Assembly (NCBI RefSeq): GCF_000003855.2
Contig: NW_003101679.1
Coordinates: 1,552,271 to 1,616,270 of the forward strand
Source: Blastomyces gilchristii SLH14081
Lineage: Eukaryota > Ascomycota > Eurotiomycetes > Onygenales > Ajellomycetaceae
Reading direction: 5' to 3'
Length of the DNA stretch: 64,000 nucleotides
The notes under the pieces were generated by a model. The model had not been told where the DNA came from. It was given only the letters and a program-made list of their open reading frames with translations, and did not search any database. Positions 22,890 to 33,953 of this stretch are shown piece by piece. Position 1 is the first letter of the stretch. Each line of letters starts with the position of its first letter. The position numbers and the translations under genes were made by a program.

Positions 22890-24577
22890 TGTTCTCACTC
22901 AATGAAAAGTTGATCAGACTGTTTCAATTGAAATATGTATTAAACTCTTTTGAAAAGTTGATCAGACTGTTTTAATTAAGAGGTTTCTAAGTCTGTTTTC
23001 AATTGAAAAGTTGGTCAGACTGTTTCAAAAGAAGAATAAAAGACTTTTGTGTATAAAACACCTGATTTTTTTTCACACTAGTTCAGTAACTAGGTTAGAT
23101 TTTTGAAGAGAATCTAATAAACTAGAATTAATTTTTGAGATAAATCAATAAAATCTTTACAATCTCTTTCTTGAGATACAGTGAGAAAAAGTATGATATC
23201 AATTGATAATAAATCAGATAATATAACAGTTTTTAAGAGAAAAACTGATAAAAAATAAATCAATTTTTTACAGAGAAATTGATTAAAACTATTCAATTTT
23301 ATTCTAAATCATTCAATTCTTCTCACACAACAAGTATACAACTCAAATCAGTTAATAAAGAGTGTAAAAAAGAATTAAGTATTAATGAAAGCTCTTCAGT
23401 TACTGAAAAAGTAATTCTTACTTAAAAGAATATAAAATTATGACAGAAAATAACTCTGTTTTTAATTCTTTGTAAGAATATTGTATAAAACTCAGAGAAA
23501 AACATCTTACTTTTTCAAGAGAAGTAAAAAACTATTTCTAAGATCTTTTTTTTTGCATTAACTGCTGCAGAAGAATGAGATAGAAACTGCTAAGATATGC
23601 ACTACTGTATACTCTCTATCAAGACTTTCTCTCTTCAGAGTCTTGATATTATAGAGAATATAAGTCTGTTTCTATATAATAATATAAATATTGTCAGCAG
23701 GATGTAGAGGAACTGATTATTTATATCTCAAAATAGAAGACTTTGTCAATGATTATATTAATACAGAGTTAATTCTCAAATTCAATAGAAATCTAGTGTT
23801 GCTGTTCTCAATCTCTTACAGAATCTATTGAATATTGAGATATTAAAACTAGATTTAATATATCTCACTATGCAGAGATTAAAGGCTCAGTCAGATCTTG
23901 AGATATACTGAATTTATAGTTGTTGATGTGCTGTTGACTTGTTCTGTTGACTTGTTATCTGCTAGTTATATATTGAATACTGTTGCTGAGATATCTTTTT
24001 GAATTCTTCTGTCAGAGATGAGCCAGATTGAGAGAGATAGTATAAGAGTGAGACTTGACATTGATGTCTAGATACACTGAAGACAGACTGCAGAGATTGC
24101 ACTTCAGAAGTGTCTATTAATTATATACTTGATATTATTGCTGAGGTATCTTTTTGTATTTTTCTGTCAGGGATGGGCCAGATTGAGAAGAGCGGTATGA
24201 GGGTGAGACTTGATGTTAGTGTTTTGAAACATCAAAGATGATCAGGGTTTTCATGAAGATTGCTTCTCAGATATCTTCACAATTACAGATCAGAGATCTT
24301 TCAAAATTGAGAAGATTGATGCATATGGCTAGGTCTCTTCACCTTACAATTTGTATGGCAATTTGGCCCGGGGTTGTGGTGTGATAGGGGAGAACGGGGG
24401 ATAATCCCACACAGGAGTTTCAAACAATGTCTGGTTCACATTTGGCTGGATAACTCCACCACCACACGGGGTATGCGGTCGGCGATGGGGTCAAAATGCT
24501 CATATGATCGAGGGCTTTTCGATGGATCTATCGGCGGGTTCTTATTCGAAAAATCGAGCGAGTTCGTGGTGGAGCGG
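22890..24577 (-). promoter_or_regulatory. LINE-A copy 2 5' UTR / promoter region with tandem repeats
   Basis: About 1.7 kb upstream of ORF1, shared with copy 4 (47788-49472). The outermost 240 bp (about 24340-24577) keep many CpGs in both copies, unlike the element body. Two tandem units of about 155 bp start at 23966 and 24121 (TTATATAYTTGA/ATTGAA...GCTGAG...TTTTTCTGTCAG). Just upstream of ORF1, GAAAAGTTGRTCAGACTGTTT occurs three times (22904, 22952, 23005). Internal promoters at the 5' end are the rule for full-length LINEs; promoter function here is inferred. Open frames in it (23114-23296 minus, 24374-24781 plus) have no coding support. Confidence 0.7.
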
Positions 24578-25250
24578 TTGATTCACTATCTTGTATATTT
24601 ACACTGCACTAAGCAGCTGAAGAAAGAAGAGATTTTATATATCTATCTCTTCTTTCACTTCTGTTATTTTCATTGCATCTGTAACAACAACTTCTATCTC
24701 TCTATAACTATTAACTACTCTATAAGAAGATATTGTGTCAGTTCTGACAAGAAGCTCAGATGTTTAAGCAGTATAGAGTAAGAGTCTCAGAGCTTTAAGC
24801 ATTGATGAATTCTGTCAAGACTCAGAAGATCTTTCTTACTCATCTGTAAAAGAAGATGAAAGCATGAATCTCTGAGATGAAAAACCATCTCAGAATAACT
24901 GATCTTGAGAAGAGATTAGTCAGCACTGCTGTTGAAAACATCACAGAGATAAATCACTGATTAAAGAGAATCTCACTTTAATTGAAGCAGATAACTAAGA
25001 TGCTTTATAAATTGATAAGTTAATACTTCATATATCTCTCATACTTTTCTGCAGCATGCTCTTCTGTGATACTATAGTACTAACTTCACAGTAGATAAAG
25101 ATGCTGATACTGAAGACTTCAACAGTAAAGAATGAGTTTGATGAGAGTGTGATTATTGATGAGTAGACTCTGAGATCTCTCTTTTTACTTTTTCTACAGA
25201 CTGTGACTCTATTAGAATAGCAGCAGCCTGCAGATCAAGAATATTAATCT
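24578..25250. other. Unassigned decayed sequence between LINE-A copy 2 and Gypsy-C
   Basis: It does not match any other part of the window that I can see. On the plus strand around 24879-25010 a broken frame starting MKNHLRITDLEKRLVSTAVE looks like heptad-patterned coiled coil with later stops. It may be part of another element's gag or the far 3' end of Gypsy-C. No LTR matching the Gypsy-C 5' LTR is found here. Confidence 0.35.
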
Positions 25251-25489
25251 TATTAGTTTCAAATATCTCTTTCTCTTAATTACTTCAGAAATTTTACACT
25301 TGTGTAGTCTCATTAAACTTCTAAAAACTCTTTGAGAGAAAATAGAAGAAGAGTGCTACAGAGTTCATAAGATATTGACTTATTACTGTGAGATTATCTC
25401 TAAAAAACTCTTTAAGAAAAATAGAAAGTCTCAAGCAGCATTTCTTATTTAATATTTCTGATGTGTAATGAGATAATCTCTACTAGTCA

Positions 25490-28400
25490 TCTCATAGCTT
25501 GCAATCTCTTTCTCAGTATTTTTCAAATGCTTAAGCAGGTCTTATGAATTTTCCAATGATGAATAATCTTCTCATTTAACAAGATATTAAAGCTTACTGT
25601 AATGTATTCACTTATTTAATATTTTCTTCATAAGATATTCAGTATCACTCTCTATCTTAATATTATTCAGCTGAGACAGCTCTGTCTCAGAACATTGCTT
25701 ATAGAGCTTTAAATAGAAGATGTGAAAAACAGAATGAATTGATTTCAATTCTGAGATTAATTTCAACTCATATATCTGCTTATTCATCACTTTTATTACT
25801 GAGCAAGATTCTAGTCATCACTCACTGAGTCTCTTACATAGTCTTATTGTCTTGATATTCTTTGCTGAAAGTAGTACTTAATTCTCTATCAAGAACTTTA
25901 TTGAAAGATATTTTCAATTATAGTATTCTATCTACTACTTCTGAAAACAGCAGATACTTTTCACTGCCTTCTTATAAATTTTATTCAAAAGTTTCAATCT
26001 AGCTTTTACTTCTGATATTGAGAAGTACTGTGATCTCTGTATCTGTTCAATATTCTGACTGTCTATCTCTCTCTTAGAAATATTATCTGTGATGTCACTG
26101 AGTAGTGAAGAATTATATTCATAATAAGTATAGAAAGAAGATACTTTTAAGATTGCATTCTTTACATTGTTATGTATGAATTCAGTGATCAGAAGATGTT
26201 TAAGTCAATTATTCTAATAATATAAACAGAATACTTAAAGATACTGTTCTAATGTCTGATTCTGATATTCAGTCTGATCATCTGTCTGCAGATGAAATGT
26301 AATACTGAGGAGATATCTTATTATAAGATAATAGTAAAAAGCTAATCAGTATTTACTGATAAAGAGGAATTCTCAATTTGTTATCAATGATTTCAGAGCA
26401 CTATAATCATGAATAATAATATCTAAAAACAGATCAGGCAATTCAGAGGCTTTAATCTTTTTATAAATAGAGATATATTTCATTATCTTTGTAAAGTGAT
26501 CAATAATGACTAAAATCAAGTCATATTTTTTAACTCTTATTAACTTTGACAGATCAACTATGAAATTCATTGATAGATTCTGTTATAAGCTGTTTGAAAC
26601 AGTCAGTGATATCAACTTACTGTATTACTTATACTGCAGAATCTTTATTCTTTGATAGATATTGTAAATCTTAATATACTCTTTGACATCTGTTCAGAGC
26701 TTGTTTTAAATATATTTATGTTTTAGAAGCTCTTCAATCTTCTGTAATCTGAAGTGCTCAGTATGAGAATTATTATAATAAATTCTCAATAACTTCTAAC
26801 ACATCACTCTTTTATAAGAAATGAAGATCAAATTATTTAGCAGTAGAAGTTCACATTCTTCTAGTTATCAGTGACTTGATTTCTTAGTAATATCACCTCA
26901 CTCAGAGCCTGTCTTTTTCAAGTTTAAACTGAACTCTTTCTTCTTCAACTTCTGAATTTAAGCTGCAGTAGAGATGTTCTTCTACTGTAACTTATTAATG
27001 AATTCTAACAGTAGTCAGATTGAAAGATTGTAGATCATTTCATTCTTTATCAATTCAATAATAGTAAGATATAATGTGAGAAACTCATGATCTTCAGTGT
27101 CAGTTCTCTGTGAGAATCTGAGTTTTCTTTCATCTTCTATACTGAGTCGCACAGCTGTCTTACCAGCACTGTTTCTGAGCTTCAGAGAATCTCAATTCCT
27201 TGCAGTCAGCTTCTTCTACAGTGATGACAGAGATTCTTTTATAGATTTCTCATTCTCATCAACAATATTATAATCAGACTATCTAAACAGTGTATTGATA
27301 AGATTAAGTTAATCTGAACAGTATCAGATATAGAAATTATACTCTGAAAGCAGCTCTGTTCATCTGGCTTGACATCTTATCAAGCTCTTTATTGTCAAGA
27401 AGTAACACAGATTTATATAATCAGTGAGAACTTACACTGAGTACTTACTATTCTGAAGATAATATAGCCAGATCTTAAAGAATTTGACAATTGCTAACAT
27501 CTCTTAATTATGAGTATCATATCTTCTCTGTATAAGTGATAACTTCTTGAAGAAGAAGATCACTGATCTTTATTCACAGTGTTTTATAGACTCTGTAAAA
27601 AAGTCTTCTCTCACAGACATTTCATTATCTGTATTCTCAGAGACTATTATTCTCTGATTCTTTCAACATTGAAAGGTCTCTGATGTCAACTGTGAAAAGA
27701 TTTCACAGATCTCATTTCTGAATACATCAGTCTCACACTGACTGAGTAAGTCAGAGTTAAAGTGATTCAGTATTATAACATCTGTAAAAGCTTGTTTCAA
27801 TTCTACAAATGCTCTCACAGTGTCTTAAGTGAGAATAAATAATTGTGTTTTTCTGTCTTTAACACTTCTCTTTAACAGATCTGTAACAGAGGCAGTAATT
27901 CATGAATATGCATAGATGAATCATCTATAGAAATTCATAAATCTCAGAAACATCTGTATCTCACAGTACATTTACAGTGTCAGCTAGTTCTTAATAACAG
28001 AGACCTGACTTCTGTTCATTGAAATGTCATTAACTTCAATAATATAATCTAAGAAATCAATATTCTGCATGTAGAATGAGCATTTTTCAGTGTTTGTATA
28101 GAGTTGATACTGTCTTCAGTGACTCAACACTTCTCAAACATGAGTATCATATTCTTTCTCTGTTTTTAAAAAGATTAGAATATTGTCTAAGTATACTATA
28201 TAGAAGATATTAACAAGGTCTCACAGTATCTCATTTATATAGATCTGAAAGATGGCTGAAGTGTTACTAAGATTAAAAGATAAAACAAGATATTTAAAAT
28301 TGTTGTACTTGATATGAAAAGCTGTTTTTCAAATGTCATCTTCATTAACTCTGATTCTATGATAGACATCTTATATATTAATCTTTGAGAATACTTTTAC

Positions 28401-28960
28401 TTCAGATAATTAATTAATTATCTCATTAATTAACAGTAATAAATAGTAATTCTTAACTATTATCTTATCAAGGCCTCTGTAGTCTATGCATAGATATAGT
28501 CTATCATTCTTCTTAAGTATAAATAGTATGAGTGTCTCTGCTGAACTCTTTAATAAGTGTATTCAGTTCTTTGATTACACTTTCTTAAGATATTTACACA
28601 GAACATTTAATTTCTTTACTGATAAGTTATAAAGAGATCTGTATAGCACTGTTACACCTTCTTCAAGACAGATCTTATATCACATCTTGATGTCAGAAAA
28701 CTTCACTGCTCTTCTTTTCAAAACGACATTTCTATAATCTGTAAAGAGACATCATATTCATCTGTCTTTAATACCAGATACTGCTGCTAATCTTACAGTG
28801 AGAATGATGACTTCTTCACCTGTTCTCAAGTTCTCTACTACACAGTATATCAACTCTATCTTTTTCTCAAGATTCTTCTGATGAAACTCTTCAGATTTCT
28901 CTATCACTGTCTCTTCATTAGTGAGACAGTACTGTCACATCTGAGTAACTCAGTCAATGA
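25490..28960 (-). pseudogene. Gypsy-C pol: RT, RNase H, integrase, chromodomain
   Basis: The RT catalytic box reads YLDN at 28182-28193 (YLDD with one Asp decayed), after an RT fingers/palm region over about 28200-28800. RNase H remnants lie around 27300-27750. The integrase core is clearest at 26373-26570, with FIVDL, LVIIDHFTK and LPDLFLD. A C-terminal stretch at 25608-25790 (YELKLISELK...) leads into YLVK and a chromodomain-like tail near 25520. This group copies and integrates the element. Confidence 0.78.
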
Positions 28961-30188
28961 GAGAATTGTTTTCTCTCAATTACAGAAGATCTAGAATGAT
29001 GTTCTCATCTATGATATTAACAGTATAAAGAAGCAGACTGCTCTTCTTGAAGATTTCTTCTAAGTCAGTGATCACACACTTCACTTGAATTATATTAAAA
29101 TAATGATATTTCATTTCATCAGTAAATTTTACATGATCTGACAGATCTATCTTCTTTCAACTCTTTATTAAAGAAAAGAAATAGAATATGAAGTTAATAT
29201 CTACTCTGAAGTCAAGTAGGTATCTCACTGATATCTCTCTATTCAGAGTATTCATTGTGATTGTAATATGAACTTGAAGATGTGAGAATTATTAATTCTT
29301 TATTTCTTTCTCTTTTTTATCTTCTACAGACACATTCATCAGAAGAGAAGTTAACTTTAAGAAGAGATCTTCTTAATTTCTTCTCTTCTTAAGCTTCTTA
29401 TAATTACTAGCATAGTAATCATCAGCTCTGCAGTTAAAGCAGAGATCTTTATTAAATCTTTTTTAATACTTCTTTACAGTGAGTAAAGAATCAGAATACT
29501 TGAAATTCTTCTTTACATTCTCTACACTAAAACTATCATGATACTGTTTAGATTCTATTACTAATTACTTAGAAGAGATCTTATTAGTCTTTTTCTCAGA
29601 GTATTAATTATTCAAATAGATGCAGAAAGTTAAATTAATAAGCTCAGTATAATTGATTAATGAACTCTGATACTGTGATATTATTATTTATATCTTATAA
29701 GTCAGCTTTATGAGATTAAACTGTATCTTTAATTAATTCAAATCATCAGTCAAGTTCTTTCAATATTCTTTAAATCTTGTATTGAAATTGAAAGAATTCT
29801 TATCATCTTATTAATGTAATGAGTTGAAACACTGTATTACTGTAAAGCTGTGATTACAGTAATCTTTAATCTGACTTAGTAGAAAGTCTTTGAATTCTTT
29901 TCAAGTAATGATAGTATTAATACACTTAAGTTCTCTCTTCTTAATAATTCAAGTAGTTACAGAGATGTCTTCAAGAAGGTTGACAGTGTATATTACTCAT
30001 ATCTTATGAGTATTAAACTGACTCAGATTAAGATGAAATTTCTGTTCAAGAATACAGATAAAGTTGTGAAATTCAGACAATATATTTCTCTTATAATTTG
30101 AAGAATCTTCAATCTCAATCTCTCTATCTTCATGATAGATGTAGGTGTGTAGAGGCTGTGATGATGATAGAGCAATTGAAGAGCTCAT
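28961..30188 (-). pseudogene. Gypsy-C gag and protease region
   Basis: The frame from the ATG at 30188 (MSSSIALSSSQPL...) is open to 29997 and then broken. A gag zinc knuckle is recognisable at about 29425-29470 as CFNCRADDYYASNY: the first two Cys survive, and the His and last Cys are Tyr through G-to-A or C-to-T changes. An aspartic-protease remnant (LLDFRVDINFI, expected DSG) lies near 29185-29225. Confidence 0.65.
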
Positions 30189-30925
30189 ATCAAAGTGTGC
30201 AGTGAGTTCAGAAATCTCAGATTTCTTCTAAGATAGAGATGTATATACTCTAGATAATAATGTGAAGTTTCTTTCAGAGAGTGAAGTCAGATTGATTTCA
30301 GTATTAATGTATGAGATCATATCAGTCTGTTAATAAAGCTTGACTGATTCAAACTTATAATCAGATTAAGTGATTTGAATTATAATATAACAGAACTAAA
30401 GTAGTGACTAGTTAGTAGTATTATATAGAGATAGTTATTTAAGAAACTGTATAAGTGAGCTTGACTATCTTGCTTAAATAGTGAGCTCATGAAGTACAAG
30501 ATTATTGTAAGCATATCACAGATATGATACTTAGTATACTAAGAAGATTGTATGAGAAATACAGTAACTCTTGTATATATTTCTATAGAAGAAAAAACAA
30601 ATCACTGACTTCTTTAATAAGAAGTCAGCATCTAGCTATTCTATATAGATAATGAGTGAATACTCTTCTTCTATTCTATAAGTGAGAATAGCTGAAGTAA
30701 TACCTCAGTGACATCTCACTGCTATGAAAGAGTAATCTGCTAATCTCATATAGAAGCAGGGTTCTCATATTCGTCAATCGGATCTTTCTATATTATATCC
30801 GTATGATGTCATAGAGTGGTTAGAAACCGGTTTGAACAACCTGCGGGATGAATGAAATCATCCGCATGGAAGTGATGAGCTGTGTGAAACCGCAACAGGG
30901 CCTTGGCGCGTCCAGGGGCGTGACA
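30189..30925 (-). repeat. Gypsy-C 5' LTR and leader
   Basis: On the minus strand it begins TGTCACGCCCCTGGACGCGC, a common Gypsy LTR start, and the first 180 bp keep many CpGs. A perfect 10-bp inverted repeat lies at 30605-30628 (CTGACTTCTT, TAAT loop, AAGAAGTCAG). The inner LTR edge and primer site cannot be fixed because no second LTR is available. Confidence 0.55.
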
Positions 30926-30926
30926 T

Positions 30927-31666
30927 GAAACTCAAATTGCATTTATTCTTGTCTTCAAATTGCATTTGAATAAAAAGTTGATTTTGTACTTCTTCAGGAA
31001 CCGAATTTTGATGCTGAGCAAAAATACATCATTTCTCATTCAAGCTACTACTGCTTTCTATCTCAAAAGTCTGAGATAAAGTCAAGAGTAGTGATCTATG
31101 AAAGAAAGAGATCAAGATATTAATTTAATCTAAGATTTGATATCATGTCTGACTCTGATATTCTAGTGAGTGATATTATAGATAAAGAGAATGAGTTTGA
31201 TACTATACAGCTTATAAATATCTATAATGAAAAGTCATTAAAGAAAAATAACAATATCTGAACAATTAATAGAGGATTTTTGAACATAACTCTGTTAAAA
31301 AACTCTATAATTGTAGAAGATTTCAATGCACATTATCTCTGATGAAATTCAGAATACAAAAGAGTAGTAAGAGCAGATAAACTAGTGAAATAGATCTTTG
31401 AGCATTCGATGAATCTAGTTAACAAGTCTGATCAACAAACATTCTTTAGAAAAGGCATGAAACAGAAATCTATTATAGATCTAATCTTCATGTCACAAAA
31501 TCTAATTGAAAAAAGACTTATAAACTGAGTTATTAATTCAAATGAGACATCAGAATCAGGTCATAAGATTATTTAATTTGATATTGAACTGAGTGAAAAA
31601 CAAAGGAGTGAAAACCCTCTTCTCTCTAATCAGTATAACTTTGAAAAAGCCGATTGAAAAGCAGTT
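30927..31666 (+). pseudogene. LINE-A copy 3 ORF2, endonuclease segment
   Basis: Matches copy 1 from about 6694. It keeps the LLQEP-like and GDFNAHH-like regions with G-to-A changes (EDFNAHY here at about 31315-31340) and a stretch near 31470-31500 (IDLIFMSQN) that copy 1 has lost by a small deletion. It ends at the CAGTT target duplication. Confidence 0.85.
31662..31666. repeat. Target-site duplication CAGTT (Gypsy-A copy 2), left
   Basis: CAGTT precedes the LTR at 31667 and recurs at 37844-37848 after the 3' LTR; the uninterrupted LINE reads GCAGTTGAAGAAAG. Confidence 0.93.
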
Positions 31667-32471
31667 TATAGCGGGCTGCGCCCGATTAGACTGGCCGCCA
31701 GGACCATGAATTTCATGTTTGGTCCCATTTGGTCTGGTCTCATACATTTCTTGGCGTGAATCCCGCTGGGACTAGCCATCAAAAAAACATGCAAAGTGAC
31801 TATATATCAGATCTTAAAATGAAACCATGACTTGAAAAAAATGAGAAAGTGATCCCATTTGATTCCATTTAGTCCCATTCTTGGCATAAAGTTACTATTT
31901 TTAGACATTTTAAGATTTTTTTTAGACTATTTTTAATTTTTTAAAAAGTAACACTTTTTGGTAATGCTCAAATGAGATTTAAAGTCATTTAAAGCAATAA
32001 AAATAATTTAAATTGAGAAGTGGAAATCATGATCTCATTTGGAAAATGTGACAAGAGTAGACAGTAAGTCCCACTGGGACAGTATGAAACTACTATCTAA
32101 TGTTAAAACTGTGTAATGGGATCAGTCGAATTGGTAATGGGACTATCAAAAAATCTGGTCCTGGTCCCAGACACGGTCACACGGTCAGTCTACGCCCGAT
32201 CATCATATAGACTTTTCCATTACACTCCATAGATTCCGCCGAAAGCTCCGATTCTCAGTCATTCTCGATCGCCGATCCTCGGCCGAAAAACCCACGGAAT
32301 TCCTATTCTTCCACCCCGAAGCTCCACCGCGTATGCACTGCATACACATATAAATATTCACTTCATTTGCTGATTCTCACACTTTCTCTTTCTTTGTCTT
32401 CTTTAACATTTTTCACTTTGTTATATAAGACCTATATATTATATCAATCTATTCAGTGTAGGTCTCTTACA
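31667..32471 (+). repeat. Gypsy-A copy 2 5' LTR (split by hAT-N1)
   Basis: Starts TATAGCGGGCTGCGCC (TGTG decayed to TATA) and ends GTCTCTTACA. hAT-N1 entered 20 bp from the LTR start. TATAAATA is at 32349-32356, the self-primer at 32405-32415 (AACATTTTTCA), again 56 nt apart. Confidence 0.92.
31679..32200 (+). mobile_element. hAT-N1 copy 2, with 8-bp duplication CGCCCGAT
   Basis: The element proper is 31687-32192 (506 bp), with CGCCCGAT at 31679-31686 and 32193-32200. Ends TAGACTGGCCG and CGGTCAGTCTA. It is the reverse complement of copy 1 apart from scattered substitutions, with no net length change. It lies in an LTR that lies in a LINE, so it is the youngest layer here. It has no coding capacity. 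Confidence 0.92.
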
Positions 32472-32484
32472 CTTGAAAAACATT
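32405..32484 (+). promoter_or_regulatory. Gypsy-A copy 2 self-primer and primer-binding site pair
   Basis: The LTR 11-mer AACATTTTTCA (32405-32415) and the post-LTR 11-mer TGAAAAACATT (32474-32484, 2 nt after the LTR) pair except at one CpG-derived dinucleotide. Compared with copy 1, the last LTR base is A instead of T and the first PBS base is T instead of A, a compensatory change. Confidence 0.65.
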
Positions 32485-32753
32485 CATTATCTTCTCATTA
32501 GAAAGAATTACTCATTGAGAAGATATTCAAACATGTAATGACATGTAAGAAATAGAGAAATAATTAAACAGTTAAGTGAACACTGAGTCTCTAGATAAAA
32601 GCTTGCTTATCAGTCACTCTGGCCCTGTAACAAGATCTTATAAGAGAATATCAGTAAAAGATCTGAGAGTTCTGACACAGATGTATGAGATATTCATACA
32701 ATTATACTTCTTTCAATTTCACAGATATCATACATCTGATGATTGATATAATC

Positions 32754-33953
32754 ATGTCTAATGATAATATGAGAGGACTCTTGAACATGAGCATAGACAC
32801 ATTGTCACAGTGACTCTGAGCAATGTTGAAATTACAATAATAATAAATAGCTGATATGCATGTGACTCAAAAACATCAATATGAAGAGATTCAATAATTA
32901 TCTCAGTAAGAAGTCTCTGCACAGATAATTTCAACACTGACAGAATCAAATATAAATATAATGTGAACACTGAAGAAATACTTAAATGCTTCTGCATATT
33001 TCAATGCTTCTGATCTCACTCTCTATTTATCATGAAGATTGAAAATGCTTGCAAAACTAAGTGTAGATGAGAATGTCATCAGTTTATTAATCAATCAAGA
33101 TTGATATATCAATGAATAATTGAAGAATTACATGAAACAGAAGTTTCATTCATGAATGAAAGCATGTGAATCAGTATTGCGAATATCTGATAACATCATC
33201 AAACATCTCAATGTTCTGTTCTGAGACACTGCTATACAACAGAAGACATTAGATTAGTTACAGAGTGCTCAACAGAGAAATACTTCTCTCATAATATTTA
33301 TCTCTGATTTTGACATCAAGATTTTAGAAGCAGGTGATCAATCTTAAGAGAATAGAATAAAGATTAGCATGCTTAAGAAGACACTAACTTTCAAACTTCT
33401 ACAGACTCTTATAAGTGTAGACAAAGACTAGACTTATGAAGATTTCTGCATACAACTTCAGATATTGAATGATCATCTTATCAAGCTCAAAAGTATACAG
33501 AACAGTGATAGCAGACATTACATCTCAGTCACTCATACACCTGTGCTGAAGAATAATAATAACAATGCAGATGCTATGAACTGAGTAGACTTAAGTGTCT
33601 ATATACAAGCAAGAGTCTTCACTGTTCAAACAGGCTTTCAAGTTCTCAGAATCACTTCTAAAGAAGTCACTGACTGATGTCAATATAAGATATGTATCAA
33701 TTGTAATCAATCAGAACACATTGTCTTCAACTGTCAATCAGTCTATGTATCTTCTCACTTGAGAGGAAGATCAGTGTCTTCTCACTCAAAGAATGAATCA
33801 GTGCCTGTCCGCGCCAATCACATTGCATTGAAGAAAGATTCAGAAGACAACTATGAAAATACTCTGATGAAACAGAGAAAAGATTAGCTTCTGTTCAAAT
33901 TTATAAACACAAGCTTGAAGAGGCCAGACAATAACAATTTAAAGAGAAAATAG
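32754..33953 (+). pseudogene. Gypsy-A copy 2 gag
   Basis: ATG at 32754 to TAG at 33951-33953: 1200 nt, in frame throughout, broken only by stops. The zinc knuckle at 33693-33734 is fully intact: CINCNQSEHIVFNC (C-x2-C-x4-H-x4-C). The region after the knuckle is Ser/Lys-rich. Its 399 codons are typical for Gypsy gag. Confidence 0.88.

Larger units (their letters stand above)
15338..24577 (-). mobile_element. LINE-A copy 2, full length, with hAT-N1 and SINE-1 inserted
   Basis: On the minus strand this holds the complete order: CpG-rich 5' UTR (24577-22890), ORF1 (22889-21288), ORF2 (21264-15714), 3' UTR and AAT tail (15338 to about 15360). Subtracting hAT-N1 (506+8 bp) and SINE-1 (1065+15 bp) leaves about 7.6 kb. 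After that subtraction ORF1 is 534 codons and ORF2 1319 codons including stops, with no net frameshift, so only substitutions inactivate it. Confidence 0.92.
25250..30925 (-). mobile_element. Gypsy-C (Ty3/Gypsy chromovirus), 3' LTR not found
   Basis: Minus-strand element with its 5' LTR at the right end (30925, reading TGTCACGCCCC) followed by gag, protease, RT, RNase H, integrase and chromodomain toward the left. The domain order and catalytic remnants are readable despite heavy decay. The left boundary is approximate: chromodomain coding fades near 25490 and no 3' LTR is recognised, so the 3' end is deleted or too decayed. It differs in sequence from Gypsy-A and Gypsy-B. Confidence 0.78.

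Noticed and set aside
22904..23025. CRISPR-like spacing of the 21-bp repeats
   Set aside because: Only three imperfect copies, in a LINE leader of a eukaryote, with related rather than unique spacers.
24374..24781. 135-codon open frame on the plus strand
   Set aside because: It runs antisense across the LINE-A 5' UTR and out past the element end; the matching region of copy 4 does not preserve it as a frame. The CpG-rich 5' UTR simply lacks stops.
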